From Bog-950 sp044225825 (GTDB taxonomy: Bacteria > Bacteroidota > Bacteroidia > Chitinophagales > LD1), in the NCBI GenBank assembly GCA_044225825.1, contig JBGAIB010000013.1, positions 20,084-84,083 on the forward strand: 64,000 nucleotides of DNA, read 5' to 3'. Under the pieces are notes generated by a model. The model made no database searches. It worked only from the letters and a program-made list of their open reading frames with translations, and was not told where the DNA came from. The position numbers and the translations under genes are program-made. Within the stretch, counting starts at the first letter, position 1. Every line of letters starts with the position of its first letter. Below are positions 61,303-64,000 of the stretch, piece by piece.

Positions 61303-62628
61303 ATGGCGCAAGGTGTACAGTTGAAACTTGTATTCTTATTACTACTAGCACAATCAGTCCTAGGTATTTCTGTATTTGCACAACACTGGGGCAAGGTTGG
61401 CAATTTTAACTATTACCCCAAACGGTTAATTGGAGATACAAGTGCAAATTTGTTGTATGCCTTTGGCGAATTTGATAGTGTGGACAGTAAAAAGGTAAGC
61501 TACGCTGCCTGCTTTAACGGCACAGCATGGGATACCATAGATTTTTTGCAGGGGCATTATCCTGGTTTATCCATGCTTCGTTTACACGATTCCGTAATGT
61601 TTGGTATCAATCCAGTTTATCTGTGGGATGGAACGAAGTTGGATACCATTGCCATATTTGATTATGGCGGAGCTGCTAAATTTTATAGTTATAAAAATGA
61701 CGTATACGTAATGGGCGGATTTGATTCCATTAACGGAATTGCCGCCAGTTATATTGCTAAATGGTTAGGGGGGGATAATTGGGCAGCTTTGGACACCACA
61801 AAATGGACAGGTGTTGCGATAGCAGATGCGGTTGCTTATAATGGCGATTTATACATTGGTGGTAATATGTGGGCAAATGGCCTTGAAAGAATCGCACGGT
61901 GGGATGGCGTCCGCTGGTGGCCCCTTAGCAATGGTATTACCGGTAGCATAGCCGGCGTGGGCAATTTGGAGGTTTATAACAATGAGTTATATGTGGCGGG
62001 AACAATTTTTAAGTCGGCAGGTAATGCGGGCGATGGGATTGTTCGCTGGGATGGTACTAGTTGGAGCGATGCAGGAGGAGGAATGAGCAGTTTAAATGCA
62101 GCCATTTACGATTTGCAAATTTACAATGGCTATTTATATGCCTGTGGTCAATTTACCATCACAGGGGGTATGCCCATAAAAGGAATTGCCCGTTGGGATG
62201 GCCATGAATGGTGCGGGTTGGGTCAAACTACACAATCCAATTATACCATCAACTGTATGGGCGTTTATCAAAATGAATTATATGTAGGTGGTCCCTTTAT
62301 AGAAATGAATGGTGATACACTGAACAGAATTGCAAAATGGACGGGTGGCAATTTTGTGAGCATTTGTGGTGCCATTAGTGGCATGAGCGAATCGCTTATT
62401 GAAGATGTTCTTGTGTTTCCCAATCCGGCATCAACCTGGTTGCAAGTTACAGGGATGGAAGCTACGGGTACCGGCTTAATTTATTCGGTAGATGGCCGCC
62501 TGGTAAAAGAACTATGGCTGGATAAAGGCGAAAACGAGATTGACATTTCCGGCATAAGCACCGGAATTTATGTAGTACAACTAAAAAGCGGTACGCAGCA
62601 GGTGGTGAGGAAGTTTGTGAAGGAATAG
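61303..62628 (+). CDS. T9SS cargo protein with beta-propeller-like repeats
   Basis: This protein has about 441 residues from ATG 61303 (MAQGVQLKLVFLLLLAQSVLG, a signal peptide); the frame is open further upstream to GTG 61207. The mature part has repeated NELYVAGTI / YLYACGQFTITGGMPIKGIARWDG blocks with regular Trp-Asp-Gly, suggesting a beta-propeller. The C terminus is a T9SS type A sorting domain: VFPNPASTWLQVTG...SVDGRLVKELWLDKGENEIDISGISTGIYVVQLKSG and VRKFVKE. Its last 51 bases and the following intergenic DNA are duplicated exactly at 63861-64000. Confidence 0.88.
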   Translation: MAQGVQLKLVFLLLLAQSVLGISVFAQHWGKVGNFNYYPKRLIGDTSANLLYAFGEFDSVDSKKVSYAACFNGTAWDTIDFLQGHYPGLSMLRLHDSVMFGINPVYLWDGTKLDTIAIFDYGGAAKFYSYKNDVYVMGGFDSINGIAASYIAKWLGGDNWAALDTTKWTGVAIADAVAYNGDLYIGGNMWANGLERIARWDGVRWWPLSNGITGSIAGVGNLEVYNNELYVAGTIFKSAGNAGDGIVRWDGTSWSDAGGGMSSLNAAIYDLQIYNGYLYACGQFTITGGMPIKGIARWDGHEWCGLGQTTQSNYTINCMGVYQNELYVGGPFIEMNGDTLNRIAKWTGGNFVSICGAISGMSESLIEDVLVFPNPASTWLQVTGMEATGTGLIYSVDGRLVKELWLDKGENEIDISGISTGIYVVQLKSGTQQVVRKFVKE

Positions 62629-62717
62629 AAAGTATCCTGTAATAATTAAATCTATGAGGCACATGCGGTTGAATCTTCTTTTTCTATTTCTTCTTCTGCA
62701 AACCGCTGTATTTGCCC
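62578..62717 (+). repeat. Exact direct repeat, copy 1 (junction repeat of T9SS gene array)
   Basis: These 140 bases span the end of one T9SS gene, the 25-bp intergenic region and the signal-peptide start of the next. They are identical to 63861-64000 (offset 1,283 bp). The repeat may extend past the right edge of the window. Confidence 0.95.
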
Positions 62718-63911
62718 AATCCTGGAAAGAAATTCTTCCTGCGGCCAACCTGGTGCCCGCAGGTGGCATGATACAAGGCACCTTTTTTGGCGATACAGGA
62801 TTTGTTCTTGGCAGTTCGGGCAACATTTATAAATCCAACGATTTTTTTGAGACCAATTCAATTGATTCCACCTATAAAGGAGCAGCGTTTAAAACGCTGA
62901 CTTTTGTTGGGCGCAATACCGGGTTTATAACATCCAACAGTGTAATGGGCGGTATGCTTAAAACAACTGATGGTGGAGTAAGTTGGTGGCCCATGCCAAC
63001 CGGTTTACCCGGGGGAGAAGATGTTGGCTATATGACGGCATTTTCTTCTACACTGGAAGGTTATGGTGCGTATTACTATGATAATAACATAACCAAAACG
63101 ACCGACGGAGGCTTGAGTTGGTATGTCGATCATATTAACTGTTGCTACTATTTTACCATGTGTTTTAAAATGTTGAATGATTCGGTTTTCTATGTGCTTG
63201 GTAAATCCAGTAGTCACTACTACTCTTCCGGAAATTTATATTTGTTGCGTTCCACGGACAGGTGCCAAACCTGGCAGCAACTTTCGATGCTACCGGGTAT
63301 CAATTCGTATGCCGATTTAGGGTTTATTGATGATACTACGCTGATAGTAACCTGCCGGAATGCAATATTAAAATCGAATGATGGCGGGTTAAGTTTTCAA
63401 ACCGTTTTCAGCAGTAATCTATCAGAGGATGATGTAGCCTACTATTATGGCGTTGTTTCTTTTGTTGACCGGGATACCGGGCTTTGTAGGCTTCGGCGGC
63501 AATGTTTACCATGCCGTATGATGGTGGTAATGGCAGCGGCAATGCGAGCGGCCGCTAAACCGCAATCAATACCATTCTTTTTTGCGGGCTGTATCTTCTC
63601 AAAAAGGTATATTTAGGGTGCGAAGGGAAACTAACAAAATTGAAACCGGCGGCGAGCGGTCTGGCTGGGTGTGGATGACCCGCACTTGAACCGGTGTGCA
63701 GTTTACCCCAACCCGGTAAAGTAATTTACAGGTGCTGGGAATTTCACAGGCGCTATGCAAGCGCAGGTGTTTAGTATTGATAGCCGCCTGGTAAAAGAAC
63801 ATGAGCAGGAGCGAAACTGAGATTGACATTTCCGTCCTAAGCACCGGAATGTATGTGCTGCAACTAAAAAGCGGTACGCAGCAGGTGGTGAGGAAGTTTG
63901 TGAAGGAATAG
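62654..63911 (+). pseudogene. Frameshifted T9SS cargo gene (BNR/Ycf48-like repeats)
   Basis: The intact 5' part (ATG 62654, signal peptide MRLNLLFLFLLLQTAVFAQ) carries Asp-box/BNR-like repeats (LKTTDGGVSWWP, TKTTDGGLSWYV, LKSNDGGLSF), the pattern of beta-propeller exo-sialidase or Ycf48-like secreted proteins. After VSFVDRDTG a GG-to-GGG change near 63479-63481 breaks the frame; FVGFGGNVYH continues in the +1 frame and soon meets a stop. Relics of the T9SS domain appear in two frames: AVYPNPVK then a stop, VFSIDSRLVKE, and EIDISVLSTGMYVLQLKSG with the stop at 63909. At least three separate lesions are visible, so this is a decayed gene unless the local sequence is error-prone. Confidence 0.85.
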
Positions 63912-64000
63912 AAAGTATCCTGTAATAATTAAATCTATGAGGCACATGCGGTTGAATCTTCTTTTTCTATTTCTTCTTCTGCAAACCGCTGTATTTGCCC
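63861..64000 (+). repeat. Exact direct repeat, copy 2 (runs to window edge)
   Basis: Identical to 62578-62717 over all 140 visible bases. It covers the pseudogene 3' end and the start of the next gene in the array. Confidence 0.95.
63937..64000 (+). CDS. Start of another T9SS cargo gene (3' end outside window)
   Basis: The ATG at 63937 and 21 complete codons encode the same signal peptide as the gene at 62654 (MRHMRLNLLFLFLLLQTAVF). The repeat therefore seeds a third member of the array. Nothing more can be said from this window. Confidence 0.8.
   Translation, partial: MRHMRLNLLFLFLLLQTAVFA

Noticed and set aside
1..64000. tRNA, rRNA or riboswitch genes
   Set aside because: I scanned the non-coding regions by eye and saw no cloverleaf-like segments or known riboswitch cores; a covariance-model search would be decisive.

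Overview
The window looks like chromosomal DNA from a member of the Bacteroidota, most likely near the Chitinophagales/Sphingobacteriales. The evidence is several secreted proteins with type IX secretion (T9SS) C-terminal sorting domains, the lineage-restricted DUF4290 protein, a small PID-CTERM-type protein, an ECF sigma factor overlapping a membrane anti-sigma-like gene, and TAnnTTTG-like -7 elements just upstream of several genes. I found no rRNA, tRNA, integrase, transposase or cas gene. Most of the window is a compact housekeeping backbone with many 4-30 bp overlaps between genes.

Left part (1-23.2 kb): end of a GH25 lysozyme, a small membrane protein, mnmH, ridA, a degenerate 3-hydroxyacyl-CoA dehydrogenase-like protein translationally coupled to a polysaccharide-deacetylase-like protein, meaB, a PPK2 kinase, rraA, an SGNH-hydrolase membrane protein, a DUF4290 protein, a UvrD/PcrA helicase, an SDR/old-yellow-enzyme operon, uvrA, a TPR protein, a DUF502 membrane protein, a class III aminotransferase, a sulfotransferase, and a GT2 glycosyltransferase with a sugar-transferase-like tail that overlaps a small exported protein.

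Middle part (23.2-43.2 kb): a 690-bp gene-free block full of short repeats, a P1B-type metal ATPase with an altered phosphorylation motif, a secreted caspase-fold/TPR protein, clpP, the sigma/anti-sigma pair, murA with Asp at the usual catalytic Cys position, an alpha/beta hydrolase, two adjacent secreted amidohydrolase-family proteins (one a tandem fusion), a Kazal/PKD/T9SS protein, trmB coupled to an alkyltransferase-like (Atl) gene, a PID-CTERM-type peptide whose gene carries an 11-C homopolymer, and a 514-residue helical protein of unknown function.

Right part (43.2-64 kb): a 2,723-residue T9SS adhesin-like protein with three tandem 963-bp modules, a lipoprotein PI-PLC, a MoxR/ChlI-type AAA+ ATPase, a small helical protein, a diheme cytochrome c lipoprotein, a phytanoyl-CoA dioxygenase-family protein, a methyltransferase, a GH1-like/SDR operon, a second repeat-rich gene-free block, and a tandem cluster of T9SS cargo genes. 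One member of that cluster is a frameshifted pseudogene. The cluster carries an exact direct repeat of at least 140 bp at its gene junctions and runs off the window.

The genes do not form one obvious pathway. The recurring themes are envelope and secreted proteins (T9SS cargo, lipoproteins, glycosyltransferase), DNA repair (uvrA, uvrD, atl), tRNA modification (mnmH, trmB) and stress or protein quality control (clpP, ridA, ECF sigma). I did not find a clearly new multi-gene system. The best leads are the repeat-bounded T9SS cassette array, the possible phase-variable PID-CTERM gene, the two related intergenic repeat families, and key-residue substitutions in otherwise conserved enzymes.
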